This document shows, in pieces, positions 8,323 through 18,600 of a stretch of DNA of 64,000 nt. How positions within the stretch are numbered: position 1 is the first letter of the stretch; every line of letters begins with the position of its first letter. The position numbers were made by a program, and so were the translations under genes. Source of the stretch: UBA1351 sp964627665 (GTDB lineage: Bacteria; Bacillota; Clostridia; Lachnospirales; Vallitaleaceae); contig CAZVKG010000006.1 in assembly GCA_964627665.1 (NCBI GenBank), positions 17,110 to 81,109 on the forward strand, read 5' to 3'. Below the pieces are notes generated by a model. The model ran no database searches. It saw only the letters and a program-made list of their open reading frames with translations, and was not told the origin of the DNA.

Positions 8323-9673
8323 GTGCATCCTCCATTTCACTACTTATGAATGCATCTACTTCAAATAATCCTCTCTTATAGACCTCTGATAATTCTTTTA
8401 TATGTTCATCATCACCTAAAATTGCTCCCGTTTTATAAACAAGTAGTTTTGCCATTGTTTGATTTTTTTTCAGACGATTTATTGCATACTGAAATGATCT
8501 TAACTGTATACCTTCTCCTGATGAATGCTTTTTAATTATTGATGATAAATCGTCAGCCGTATATACTGTACTATCACCATCTTTACCAAATGCTTTATGC
8601 ATTGCTGCTCTTCTAATTATACATGGAACACAAAATCCGCAATGCTGTGGTGGCAATTTTTTCCGTGTCGCTTTAATCGGTGATGAGCATGAATTTGACT
8701 TCTCCATAATAATTGATAGAATGCCTTTATTCAAACATTCTTCTGCCATCTCACCCTTAGTCTTATTCCAATACGGATTTACTACAGATTTATAGGTACC
8801 CAATACTTCAAGTACCTCATTCCAAAGATTTAAGTAAAACGGATGTGTTGTCCGAGTACTGTGAGAACCAATTCTCAAGTCATCAAGTGGTATATTTAAG
8901 GCAATCAACCCATTCTCCGGTACTTGCAATTCCTTTATTGCATCAAAATTTGATATTATATAAATTCCAAATGCTATAAATAAAAAAGACCTACTTCGAG
9001 TTGAATTCTCGTTCCCACCTCCAGGTATAAAATCTCTTTTAAATACCATCCAAAGATCTAAATACAGAAAATTGTCTGTTTCATATTTATTATCAAATTC
9101 ATGAATAATATTCTTTTGAGAATTCTTAGTAAATCCCTCCCCAGCATGGCTAACCAAAATGATTTTTTTGTTTTGTTCCAGATAATTTATTGTACTAATC
9201 AAACTATCCATTCCACCAGAAAAAAGAGAGGATACTTCAAAATCCTTACATTCACATTTTTCTTCATCAGGCTCAATTATTTTAACCGCTTTCTGAGTAA
9301 AGTCTATAGTCCATTTATCACCTGTCAAGAAATTGAGCATTCTTTCAAATATAGGCTTTGCTTCACGAAATTTCGTTAAATCAGAAACTGGTAATTCTAT
9401 ATATATCTCTCTGGTCCAACTGTCTTGTGAATGTAATTCTCTTGAAATCCTTGTATCGGCCAGATAAACAGCTGTTGCTAAACACAAAAGATCCAACCCT
9501 TGCTCTGTAGGTTCCAATCCATTTTGCAGCATCTTTTGTTGTACATTATCAATTCCGTACAGTAATTTTCCGTCTCTATGTCGTATTGGTACTACAACTT
9601 TCTCAACATCATCAGTGCTCGTCGTTATTAGTTCAAATTCATCATAGCTCACTATCAATTTATATCTCTTCAT
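8309..9673 (-). CDS. qatC: QatC, QueC-like PP-loop protein
   Basis: The PP-loop ATP-pyrophosphatase motif SGGMDSL lies near residue 152, and a cysteine cluster (HCGFCVPC) near 345 is the zinc site known from QueC, the 7-cyano-7-deazaguanine synthase. An N-terminal extension of about 140 residues is typical of defence-associated QueC-like proteins. It likely makes or attaches a modification on a substrate of the Qat complex; the substrate is not known. GGAGGAG precedes the ATG, three bases after qatB ends. Confidence 0.9.
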   Translation of the reverse strand: MKRYKLIVSYDEFELITTSTDDVEKVVVPIRHRDGKLLYGIDNVQQKMLQNGLEPTEQGLDLLCLATAVYLADTRISRELHSQDSWTREIYIELPVSDLTKFREAKPIFERMLNFLTGDKWTIDFTQKAVKIIEPDEEKCECKDFEVSSLFSGGMDSLISTINYLEQNKKIILVSHAGEGFTKNSQKNIIHEFDNKYETDNFLYLDLWMVFKRDFIPGGGNENSTRSRSFLFIAFGIYIISNFDAIKELQVPENGLIALNIPLDDLRIGSHSTRTTHPFYLNLWNEVLEVLGTYKSVVNPYWNKTKGEMAEECLNKGILSIIMEKSNSCSSPIKATRKKLPPQHCGFCVPCIIRRAAMHKAFGKDGDSTVYTADDLSSIIKKHSSGEGIQLRSFQYAINRLKKNQTMAKLLVYKTGAILGDDEHIKELSEVYKRGLFEVDAFISSEMEDAHEDI

Positions 9674-9676
9674 ATA

Positions 9677-10468
9677 CTACTCCTCCAATTCAGAAAGTAT
9701 AGAGTATGCTCTTTCATAAACACTATCAACAATATCCCTCGTATGATTTGTATCGATACTCTTTATTTCTACATGTAAATCGTTAATTGCATCTGAAACA
9801 GAGCCACTTATAAAGTCTTTAACTTGATTCTGTATTATTTCAACCGTTGCAGTGTCATCCGGTAAAGAAATTGTTTTATTTCCAATATCATTAAGAAGTC
9901 GTTCTTGAATAACATTTGTCATATACGTTTTTGTAAATGCCAGGAATTCATCATCAGTTAAGGTCTCAATTGTTTTATCTTCCAGATCAGTTAAAGTCAT
10001 CAATGTTTCGATATATGAACTTCTAGCTATTCCTTCATCTGTCGGGCCACCATCAGGACAGACGAAATCCATAATATGTAAAAATACATCCCTTGCACTT
10101 TTCCCAATTATGTCTCCAAGGCCATATATACGGCTTGTTTCAGCCACCCCATTCCTTGAAATACTGTTGAAAAATGCAACTAATCTTTCAGTACTATTTC
10201 TTGCTGAACCTAATCTTGAGGTGGCATTCTTCGATCCACCTAGTGATTGTTTAACATATTGCGATGTCGACTTACGTAGATTATGCGAACTCCTTCCACC
10301 TTCGTTTACATACCTAGTAAAATTACTTCTTGGCATTCTAAACCGATCTCCATCCGCTGGGGGTGGAATTGGCTTATCATCTTCCAATTGGTTATCCCCA
10401 TCTTCCAACCATGATGGTACTAAAGGTGTATTACCGTTCTGACCTCCGTTACTTGTAGATGTTCCCAT
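9677..10468 (-). CDS. qatB: QatB
   Basis: A 263-residue protein with a low-complexity, glycine- and serine-rich N-terminal 95 residues (MGTSTSNGGQNGNTPLVP...) and a helical C-terminal domain. This matches QatB, the unclassified subunit of the Qat system that shares an operon with the ATPase, QueC-like and TatD-like proteins. It has no catalytic motif I can name. The glycine-rich N-terminus could be the target of QatC action, which is an inference. Confidence 0.8.
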   Translation of the reverse strand: MGTSTSNGGQNGNTPLVPSWLEDGDNQLEDDKPIPPPADGDRFRMPRSNFTRYVNEGGRSSHNLRKSTSQYVKQSLGGSKNATSRLGSARNSTERLVAFFNSISRNGVAETSRIYGLGDIIGKSARDVFLHIMDFVCPDGGPTDEGIARSSYIETLMTLTDLEDKTIETLTDDEFLAFTKTYMTNVIQERLLNDIGNKTISLPDDTATVEIIQNQVKDFISGSVSDAINDLHVEIKSIDTNHTRDIVDSVYERAYSILSELEE

Positions 10469-10484
10469 TTAAAATCCCCCTTAC

Positions 10485-12413
10485 TTACATAGATTTAAGC
10501 GCTGCTTTAACAAATGCAGTACCATCTCTTTTTAATTTATCTATATAACTCGATAATTTGCTTTTGGCTTCTGCTGATGTTATGCATCCATTCCATCCAT
10601 TACAAATCCAAACACCAACGGTCTTAACATCAAACATTTCAATTAAACTTACGAGATTCATTTGAAGATTTTGATGCAGCGAGACAAGACTTATAATTCC
10701 TTCAATGCCACTTGGTTTATTTGAGATCTTACTTTTAGCCAATATTTTTGAAGCCAATGTATCAAATACAATTTTCGCATCATCTGGCGACAATACTTTT
10801 ACTTCCTCTTTCACACTTGCAATATTCATAGAGGTACTCATTAACTTGTCTAAAATAATACGCAGTTTCTCAGATTTTATTTGATTGAAGAAATAATCTT
10901 GCTTTTCTTTACAGGCAAAGAAATATGGTCTAAGGTCTTTTTCTCCAAGCTTGGGTTCAGTCATTACCCATTTAGTAATATTGTTGTCTTTGGTCCATTC
11001 GTCTACTTTTGGACTGTTCTTGGTAATTGATACTACCTTTTTATCAGATTGTTCGACTTCAGCTGTATCATCTGCATTCTGATCCTCTTCACTTTGTTTT
11101 CCAAGATTCAATACTTCTGTTTCTAATTCTCTTATAACATCACAGTATCCTAAATCGTTTGTTTGTGAGGCTATATCCTCATAGAACTCATCAAAAAAGC
11201 TCTCTGCAAGCATTATTTTAGCAAGATATGGCAATTCTACTTCATCGCCATATCCGCGAGCATCTGCCATCTTCTTCCTTAGTAGAAGCATATTGATAAA
11301 TCTTTTAATCTTTCTAGGATTACCATTGGTATGACGAGCTAGTATCGCACTTATTTGTGTTGCTATTGTAATCTCACCTATGACCAGTTCATATTTACTG
11401 TCAAGAGCTTCGTTCAGCTCAGTAATCGTCAGCCCTTGATTTTTCCATGGTTTTTTCATTTTCTCAACTGACATGGTAAGAAGTCTGTCAAATTCGCTTG
11501 AATTGTCTTCCAGCTTCGATCCTATAAGCAACATTTTTATATACATTTCTGATTCAATTTCCCCAAGAACCGGAAGTCTAAAGGGTACCTGAATCAATTT
11601 TTCGAGATACCGCTTTGAAAATTCTACCCCAAGATTTTTATTGTCTGAATCTGTTAAATCAGGAAAATGTTTTCGAACAGCATATTCGATCATTGTTTCA
11701 TCTGCTGCAATTACAAAAGCTGTAGCATTTGAGAACATAAATAATCTTACAGCCTCTAAGGTTTCTATTGTTACTTCTGGCAAACATCTATCTAAATCAT
11801 CGATAAGTACTACCAATTTCTTTATTGAAGATGCTTCAAGCAGTTCAGCAAATGCTTTTTGAAATTCAGTAAACTCTTTAGTCATTGACATATCTTCCAT
11901 GATTTTTGAATCAGTTAAAAAAGCACCTATCGTTTCAACCGAATTCTCAACTTTTTCTGGATCTGTAAGATTACCTTTTAACACATCAAAAGCATTTGTA
12001 ATTAGCCCAATCGACGGAACACCAGTTGCCGCCGAAAAAGCCACATTTCCGGCAGTCTTTGCAACACTTAACCAGTTAATGCTCTTCCAAACTCTTTGAA
12101 TTTTATCAGCACATACTTTTGATAGCTTTCTTTTCTCAATTAAAGAAGAGACAATAGAACTCATCAATGCGATCTTGGCATCTTCAAAGCCTTGATGCTT
12201 CCAGCCGTTGAATTTTATACATTCAAAATCATTTGATGACTGAAACTCATCTTCTACCATTTCAAGAATACTTGATTTACCAGCACCCCAATCACCATGA
12301 ACACCAATAGATATAGGTCTCTCTTTACTTTCATTTATTAATTCAACAACAGTTTTCGCTATAGCTCGATTATTCAGCATATCGACTTTAGTTTCATTAT
12401 CTGAAAGAATCAA
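10485..12413 (-). CDS. qatA: QatA, KAP-family P-loop ATPase
   Basis: A KAP-type NTPase: Walker A GDWGAGKSS near residue 42 and Walker B LVVLIDDLDRC near 205. A hydrophobic insert (VAFSAATGVPSIGLITNAFD, near 130) is typical of KAP proteins, many of which are membrane-associated. A charged linker (about 450-480) separates the ATPase from a C-terminal helical domain. It begins with TTG after GGGGG. QatA is thought to supply ATPase activity or sensing for the anti-phage complex. Confidence 0.9.
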   Translation of the reverse strand: MILSDNETKVDMLNNRAIAKTVVELINESKERPISIGVHGDWGAGKSSILEMVEDEFQSSNDFECIKFNGWKHQGFEDAKIALMSSIVSSLIEKRKLSKVCADKIQRVWKSINWLSVAKTAGNVAFSAATGVPSIGLITNAFDVLKGNLTDPEKVENSVETIGAFLTDSKIMEDMSMTKEFTEFQKAFAELLEASSIKKLVVLIDDLDRCLPEVTIETLEAVRLFMFSNATAFVIAADETMIEYAVRKHFPDLTDSDNKNLGVEFSKRYLEKLIQVPFRLPVLGEIESEMYIKMLLIGSKLEDNSSEFDRLLTMSVEKMKKPWKNQGLTITELNEALDSKYELVIGEITIATQISAILARHTNGNPRKIKRFINMLLLRKKMADARGYGDEVELPYLAKIMLAESFFDEFYEDIASQTNDLGYCDVIRELETEVLNLGKQSEEDQNADDTAEVEQSDKKVVSITKNSPKVDEWTKDNNITKWVMTEPKLGEKDLRPYFFACKEKQDYFFNQIKSEKLRIILDKLMSTSMNIASVKEEVKVLSPDDAKIVFDTLASKILAKSKISNKPSGIEGIISLVSLHQNLQMNLVSLIEMFDVKTVGVWICNGWNGCITSAEAKSKLSSYIDKLKRDGTAFVKAALKSM

Positions 12414-12428
12414 ATTTCTCGCCCCCTT

Positions 12429-13319
12429 TTAATTATTCTTTATGATGTCTTCAATATCTTCATACTGTAATTTATTTTTTTTGTAAATCCTTCTTAATTT
12501 TTTTGATTTAATCTTATCCCTAAATAATTTAACATTAATGGATTTATTAAGCAATATAAACGAATTTGCTATTATACCAACAATTAAACCGCCTATGTAT
12601 GTCAATGGTTCAGCAAAATTCCAGTTTTCTGCAATAAATTTTCCTAAAGTGAATATTATTGGTAATGAAATCATCCAAAAAACAATAAGAAAACGTATGA
12701 TATAAAGATTCCCTATCCAATCATTTAGGATATTAATCGATGATTTCATTGATTCAAAAGTTTTAGTCTCTTGGAAATTTCGCTCTCCAAGTTTCTTATA
12801 CACCTTCATTACAATATACAAATCAAGGATATCATCTACCGAGGTCATTGCATTCACAAGTTGGTCACTACCTAGCTCATAATTACCATGAATTAAAATA
12901 TCATAAATTAATTTATCAATTGGTGTTGATGCTGCTTTATTATACTCCGGTTTTATTTGTTCAAAGACTACCGTTAGAAGATAGCTGTCTCTAAGACTGC
13001 AAGTCATAATATAAGATTTAATGTCTTCAAGAAACCGATTAGAATCATATAATCCAAAAGCTACCAAAGTAATAAGACTCTTTCTATAATCCAAACCTTT
13101 TCTATTTTTCATTCTTACAATTGACTCAATTTGATCTTCTAAAGCCACCTCATCATTATTTGAAAAAATATTTATTATTAGATTATCAATTTCACTTAAA
13201 TCGTCATCATTAAAATCAATCTCATTCAAGTTCCTTAAATAATTATAAAATACCTTTTCCCGGATACTTGCTGTTGACAATAATTCTTGTTCCAGATTCT
13301 TAATATCTCTATAAATCAT
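12429..13319 (-). CDS. Two-helix membrane protein paired with the Argonaute
   Basis: Not a family I recognise. The first 200 residues are soluble and helical. Two strong transmembrane segments follow (IIRFLIVFWMISLPIIFTLG and YIGGLIVGIIANSFILL), then a basic tail. It starts 11 bases after the PIWI gene ends, with a GGGGGGG ribosome site, so the two are cotranscribed and probably functionally linked. Catalytically dead Argonautes are often paired with effectors, including membrane proteins that depolarise the cell; this gene fits that role by position and topology only. Confidence 0.7.
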   Translation of the reverse strand: MIYRDIKNLEQELLSTASIREKVFYNYLRNLNEIDFNDDDLSEIDNLIINIFSNNDEVALEDQIESIVRMKNRKGLDYRKSLITLVAFGLYDSNRFLEDIKSYIMTCSLRDSYLLTVVFEQIKPEYNKAASTPIDKLIYDILIHGNYELGSDQLVNAMTSVDDILDLYIVMKVYKKLGERNFQETKTFESMKSSINILNDWIGNLYIIRFLIVFWMISLPIIFTLGKFIAENWNFAEPLTYIGGLIVGIIANSFILLNKSINVKLFRDKIKSKKLRRIYKKNKLQYEDIEDIIKNN

Positions 13320-13330
13320 TGAATCCCCCC

Positions 13331-15313
13331 CTATATAAACCAGAGTTTATCTGTGATTTGATTTAAAATGCTAGGGTCCCAATGATCAATTAAAGTCAAA
13401 TCATTTGCAAGTTTTGCCATTTTAGCAGGGTATAGCATTGTGACTGGCTTGGGTGGTGTCATAAAATTAGAATGAGAAAGATACATAAAATGCACCACTT
13501 GAGTTGCAATATAATGTAAATCTCTAAAACTCGAGTTCTTGTTTATTTTCAGAAGTATAGGGGCGCCACTTTTATTTCCTAATGAGATTAACCCTTGATC
13601 TGAAGATATTTTTGTAAAATATCCTTTACTTACGGTCTCGTTTCCGTTGTTAAAATAATATTTATAGTTATGAGCATAACTCAGATGTATAACAGCAAAT
13701 TGAATATTGTACTGACTAAACCTATCTACCGTTTTAAGAATTGCTCTAATTTCATTATCATAGCCAGCTTCTTTGTATAAATGGAAGAATAGTTTAATCG
13801 TTTGTCCCTCTTTAATATTTTTTTCAAAAATTACCTGAGCAATCGTTTTATGAAGATGCTTTTCAAGATTTGTTGAATAATTTGCTTTTGTTGATAATTG
13901 ACTGCAATCGCCAACTAAATACTTTCCATCATAATCAAAGACACTTGCAAAACCTATAGCAGTTTCATCCGCTTCATTTATACTTGACCCAACACCAATA
14001 ATTAATTCATTTCTAATTGTATCATTTTTTGCAATGGTCCAAGCTGTACCACCTAGTTTTGCATATGTGTTTAACATAATATTATTGATTTTATACTTAT
14101 TTAGGCTTCTCAGGCTTTCGATTATAAGTATTTGAGAAGGAATCTGTCGATTTAACAGTTTAGCTTTTAACTGATAATAAGCTGAATTTCTAACAGACAT
14201 TTTCTTGTCCATTTCACTTAGAATGATAAACACTAAATCGAAATTATCCAATGCAATATCATCAAGTCTTGAAGAATAATCGTCATTATTTCTATCAACA
14301 ACTTGTACATCTTTATCTCCAAAATTAATATAAAAATACTCATTCATAGCCTTCACATATTTTTCTATAAAAATCTCACTAGCACCTTGATATTCCTGGT
14401 ATGTTAAACATAGAATGTTCATTTTTTTATTCGCAAACATGTCATATGTAAAAGGCTTTGCTTTTTTTATTTTCTCCTCATGATAACCACCCGAAACGTT
14501 GTTTCCATTATAAAAGAACATTCCAGGTTTTGAAATTAATTCAAGATTTAAGTTGTACGATGGTAACTCAAACCACTCAAACTTTGTAATTTCTAAATTG
14601 CCAGGCAAGTGCAAATGATTTGTTCGATTACATAAACCATTGAATGTTTGCTCAAGTTTTTTATAGCTTTCATTGGGGCTATTCTGTTTAACAATAAATC
14701 TATCATAATCACTGTTCTTACCAATGATCCCTAAGTACTTTGTCACATTATCTTTTGAACCGACAATTCTACCATTTCTATTCTTTCGCCAATTTCGAGT
14801 ATCTATACCTTTGCTATTCAATTCCTCTTCAGATTTTGAGAACATACTTTTAGTTCGATCTGTAAAGAGAATATAGTAATATCGATTATTTGTAACATCA
14901 TTCATTCCAGATTGGACAGCAAATCTTTTGCATTGAATTATATCCAGATCTCCAAATGATTCCGGCCTTGAATTTTGAACTTCTAATTCCCAAATATTAC
15001 TATGTTTTAAAGGATACTGATTATAGTTTTTCTTTTTAAAGTATCTAATATAGGCCTCTTCAATTATTTTGCAAAATAATCGCACATCACTATCAACATA
15101 AATTGTCTCTTCTGTGAATTCATCAGGTAATACTACTTGGGTAGGTGACGCTTGCCAAGCATATATAAATCCATAATTTATTAGAAAATAATAATCAGGA
15201 TATTTTTCTCTATATTCCCTAAGAGCAGCGTAATCATTATTGTATATTTTCCGCAGTACCGTAATCTTATCTTTATTAAATTCAATCTCAAATGCATTCA
15301 ATTTAGCTCCCAA
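13331..15313 (-). CDS. Prokaryotic Argonaute (MID-PIWI) with degenerate catalytic site
   Basis: About 660 residues, the size of a long Argonaute with a reduced N/PAZ part. The MID domain (about 295-425) carries the 5'-phosphate pocket pattern: YYQLKAKLLNRQIPSQ, with a later lysine in AKLGG. The PIWI domain (about 425-660) is recognisable but lacks the nuclease tetrad: the first Asp is replaced in IIGVGSS, the RDG-type motif reads KEAG, and the last ligand position reads LYPAKMAKLA. It should bind guide and target without cutting. TTG start chosen from GGAGGTGG upstream. It lies between the YdbC-like gene and the membrane-protein gene. Confidence 0.8.
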   Translation of the reverse strand: MGAKLNAFEIEFNKDKITVLRKIYNNDYAALREYREKYPDYYFLINYGFIYAWQASPTQVVLPDEFTEETIYVDSDVRLFCKIIEEAYIRYFKKKNYNQYPLKHSNIWELEVQNSRPESFGDLDIIQCKRFAVQSGMNDVTNNRYYYILFTDRTKSMFSKSEEELNSKGIDTRNWRKNRNGRIVGSKDNVTKYLGIIGKNSDYDRFIVKQNSPNESYKKLEQTFNGLCNRTNHLHLPGNLEITKFEWFELPSYNLNLELISKPGMFFYNGNNVSGGYHEEKIKKAKPFTYDMFANKKMNILCLTYQEYQGASEIFIEKYVKAMNEYFYINFGDKDVQVVDRNNDDYSSRLDDIALDNFDLVFIILSEMDKKMSVRNSAYYQLKAKLLNRQIPSQILIIESLRSLNKYKINNIMLNTYAKLGGTAWTIAKNDTIRNELIIGVGSSINEADETAIGFASVFDYDGKYLVGDCSQLSTKANYSTNLEKHLHKTIAQVIFEKNIKEGQTIKLFFHLYKEAGYDNEIRAILKTVDRFSQYNIQFAVIHLSYAHNYKYYFNNGNETVSKGYFTKISSDQGLISLGNKSGAPILLKINKNSSFRDLHYIATQVVHFMYLSHSNFMTPPKPVTMLYPAKMAKLANDLTLIDHWDPSILNQITDKLWFI

Positions 15314-15385
15314 TGTACCACCTCCCAATATTTTCACCTTCTACTTTTAGAGCTATTTATAGCTCGTTCAAAAAATGGTCCCATT

Positions 15386-15601
15386 CTAAATGATTTCAAT
15401 AATCTTCTTCAATTCTTCAATCTCTTCTTTTGAAAGAGTAACACCTTTTCCCATTTTCTCATGATCTGGTGCCCAATCTCTTAAATCATATTTAGGTTCT
15501 CTGTCATTCCATGAAATCAGATTTAATTCTTTTTTCCAACCTTTGGTATTCTCTGAAAGAACACCAAAGGTTTCTATAATCTCATATTTAATTTCTGCCA
15601 T
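15386..15601 (-). CDS. YdbC/PC4-like ssDNA-binding protein
   Basis: A 71-residue protein with the YdbC pattern: IKYEIIETFGVLS, KGWKKELNLISWN, KYDLRDWAPDHEKMGKG. YdbC is a bacterial relative of the eukaryotic coactivator PC4 and binds single-stranded DNA. GGAGG precedes the ATG. It sits between hsdR and the Argonaute gene. A role in delivering ssDNA or in restriction is possible, but the family is also scattered on mobile elements. Confidence 0.8.
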   Translation of the reverse strand: MAEIKYEIIETFGVLSENTKGWKKELNLISWNDREPKYDLRDWAPDHEKMGKGVTLSKEEIEELKKIIEII

Positions 15602-15620
15602 TAAAAGACCTCCTCAATAA

Positions 15621-18600
15621 TCAATCAGTTTTAAATTCGCCCTCATCTTCAGCTACATGACCATACCAAACTTCTTCTTCATACACATAGCCACACATCT
15701 TTTCAGCTTGTCTCATAACCACTTGCATGGCTTTTATTGCATGATCTGGTGGATAGTCGTATTTCTTAAGTAGTCGTTTAATGATTTTGCGCATGGTTGC
15801 TTGGGCACTTTTTCTAATGCTCCAGTCGATGGTAATGTTCTTTCTTATGGCTACTGTGAGTTCATGAGCAATTAGCTTTAATGTTTCATCTTCCATGAAT
15901 TCTTTTACAATTTCATCTGCTGTTAGCGCGTCATAGAATGCGATCTCATCTTCGCTTAAGCCAAGGCTTGCTTCATCTTCTTTCATCTTCTTGATTTCGT
16001 GAGCCATTTTGATGAGTTCTTCGATGACTTCCGCATTTGTGATGGCTTGGTTTCTATATTTGTTTAAGGCTTTTTTAAGCTTTTCAGAGAATTTTTCAGA
16101 TTTAACGAGATTTCTCTTTTCCATTGCTTTGATATTGCCTTCAAGGAGTTTTTTAAGCATTTCTAAAGCTAAGTTCTTTTGTTTCATGTCTCTAACTTCA
16201 TTTAAGAACTCTTCAGATAAAATCGAAATCTCTGGTCGCTTGATCCCCATTGCTTCAAAAACATCAATCACTTCTTCAGATATGATTGAACGTTCTAGCA
16301 TTTGATGAAGTCTCGCTTCGATTTCTCGTTTAGATAATGTTACTTGTTCTTTTTCTTTCAGTTTAGCAAGACTTGCTTTAACTGCTTTGAAGTAACTCAC
16401 TTCTAAAGCCTTTGATTTACCTATATCAGAAGCTGCACACAGTGAGTGTGCTTTAGCTAATTCTACTGCTATCTTTTTAAACTCATTTTGGTCTTGTTCA
16501 GGTTTGCCAAGTACAAAATCCATACCACCTACTATGGCTCTTATACGTTCAACTTGGGAAGTACCCATATACTTTGAGTAATCAAAACAATGCATCATAT
16601 CTTTTAAAATCTCTAGTTTTTCAAGCATAATCGCAACAGCTACATTGGTATCAATACCTGTATTATCTCTGTCATTACTTGTGTATTGATTTAAGGCATT
16701 TTTAAGACTTTCTAGAATACCGATATAGTCAACAACCACACCACCAGACTTCTCTTTAAATACACGATTAACCCTTGCAATAGCTTGCATTAAATTATGA
16801 CCTTTCATTGGCTTGTCTATGTACATAGTGTGCATTGACGGTACGTCAAAACCCGTGAGCCACATGTCACGCACTAGAACAATCTTTAATTCATCACTGT
16901 TGTCTTTCATGCGTTTAGCAAGTGTGTCTCTGCGCTGTTTACCACCAACATGTTGTTGAAGTCTTTCATTATCCGCAGCACTGCCGGTCATAACGACTTT
17001 AATTTTACCTTGATTCACATCATCACTATGCCAGTCAGGTCTTATTTTAATGATTTCATCGTATAAATCAGCACAAATCCGTCTGCTCATACAAACAACC
17101 ATGGCTTTACCATCAATGGTTTTAGACTTTTCTTCATAGTGATTAATAATGTCTTCAGCTAATTTTCTGACTCTATTTGGTGAACCTACTACAGCTTCAA
17201 ACCTTGACCAAACGGCTTTGTTTTTGTCTTTTTCAAGTTCTTCTTGACCTTCAGTTATTTCTTCAAACTCATCATCGATTTTAATCAGTTCATCATTATC
17301 GGTTTCAAGTTTTATAATTCTATTTTCATAATAAATTCTAACCGTTGCTTCATCTTCTACAGCTCTAGTCATGTCATAAGTATCAATGCAGTGACCAAAG
17401 ACTGCTGTCGTTGATTTATCTTCAAGGTCTATTGGTGTCCCTGTAAAACCGATAAATGAAGCATTTGGTAGTGCGTCTCTTAGATATTTGGCATAACCGT
17501 ATTTCACTTCACCTGTTTTTAAATCTGTTTTGGCTTCTAATCCATACTGGCTTCTATGGGCTTCATCAGCAATGATGATGACATTCTTACGATTTGTCAG
17601 GACAGACATTTCACCATTTTCAGGTTTAAACTTTTGAATGGTAGTAAAGATGATGCCACCTGATTCTCTGTCATTTAATAAATCGTATAAACCATTGACT
17701 TCAACTGAGTTACTACCTGCTTGCATTGCCTTTTGATTATCTGTTAGTTTTCTTACATCAGCTTGCTTTGGTGTTTGTCTTAACATATCTTGTGACTTAG
17801 CAAAAGTAGAGAACAACTGATCATCTAAATCATTTCTATCTGTAATTACAAGAATCGTTGGGTTATTTAGTTCACGTACTAACCCTGCTGTATAAAACAC
17901 CATAGAAAAACTTTTGCCCGAACCTTGAGTATGCCAAATAACACCGATTTTTCGATCACCTTCTTCACTGATCGCTTCTTTGGTTTTTTCAACTGCTTTT
18001 TTAACTGCAAAGTATTGATGATAGGCAGATAATATCTTGATAATTGACTTTTTATCACCTAACTTCTTGCCGTTAATGTCTTTGTCATCTTCTTTTGATT
18101 CTTGAAAAAGAATGAAGTTTTCTATGATATCAAGTACACGGTCTTTGGCAAGCATGCCAGCAAATAATACTTCGTATTGTGGATTGATAAGAGGTTCTAT
18201 TGTCACACCATCAATTGTTCTCCAGTTCATAAAACGTTCTTCGTTAGACGTGATTGTACCAGCTTTAGCGTTGATGCCATCCGATAATATACAAAAGGCA
18301 TTGTAGTTAAAGAGTGATGGAATGTCTTTCTTATAAGTCTGAATCTGATTATAGGCGCTTTCAATCCCTACGTTTTCATCACTGGCCGATTTAAGTTCAA
18401 TTAAAACAAGTGGAATACCATTTACAAAGATAATAAGATCCGGTCTTCTTTCTTCATTTTCAACGATGGAAAATTGGTTAACCACTAAAAACTCATTATT
18501 TTTAACATTGTTAAAATCAGCTAGATAAGCTCTTTTAGTTCTGATGTGTCCTTTTTCTTTAAAAGAAACTTCAATACCTTCTACCAGCAATTTATGAAAA

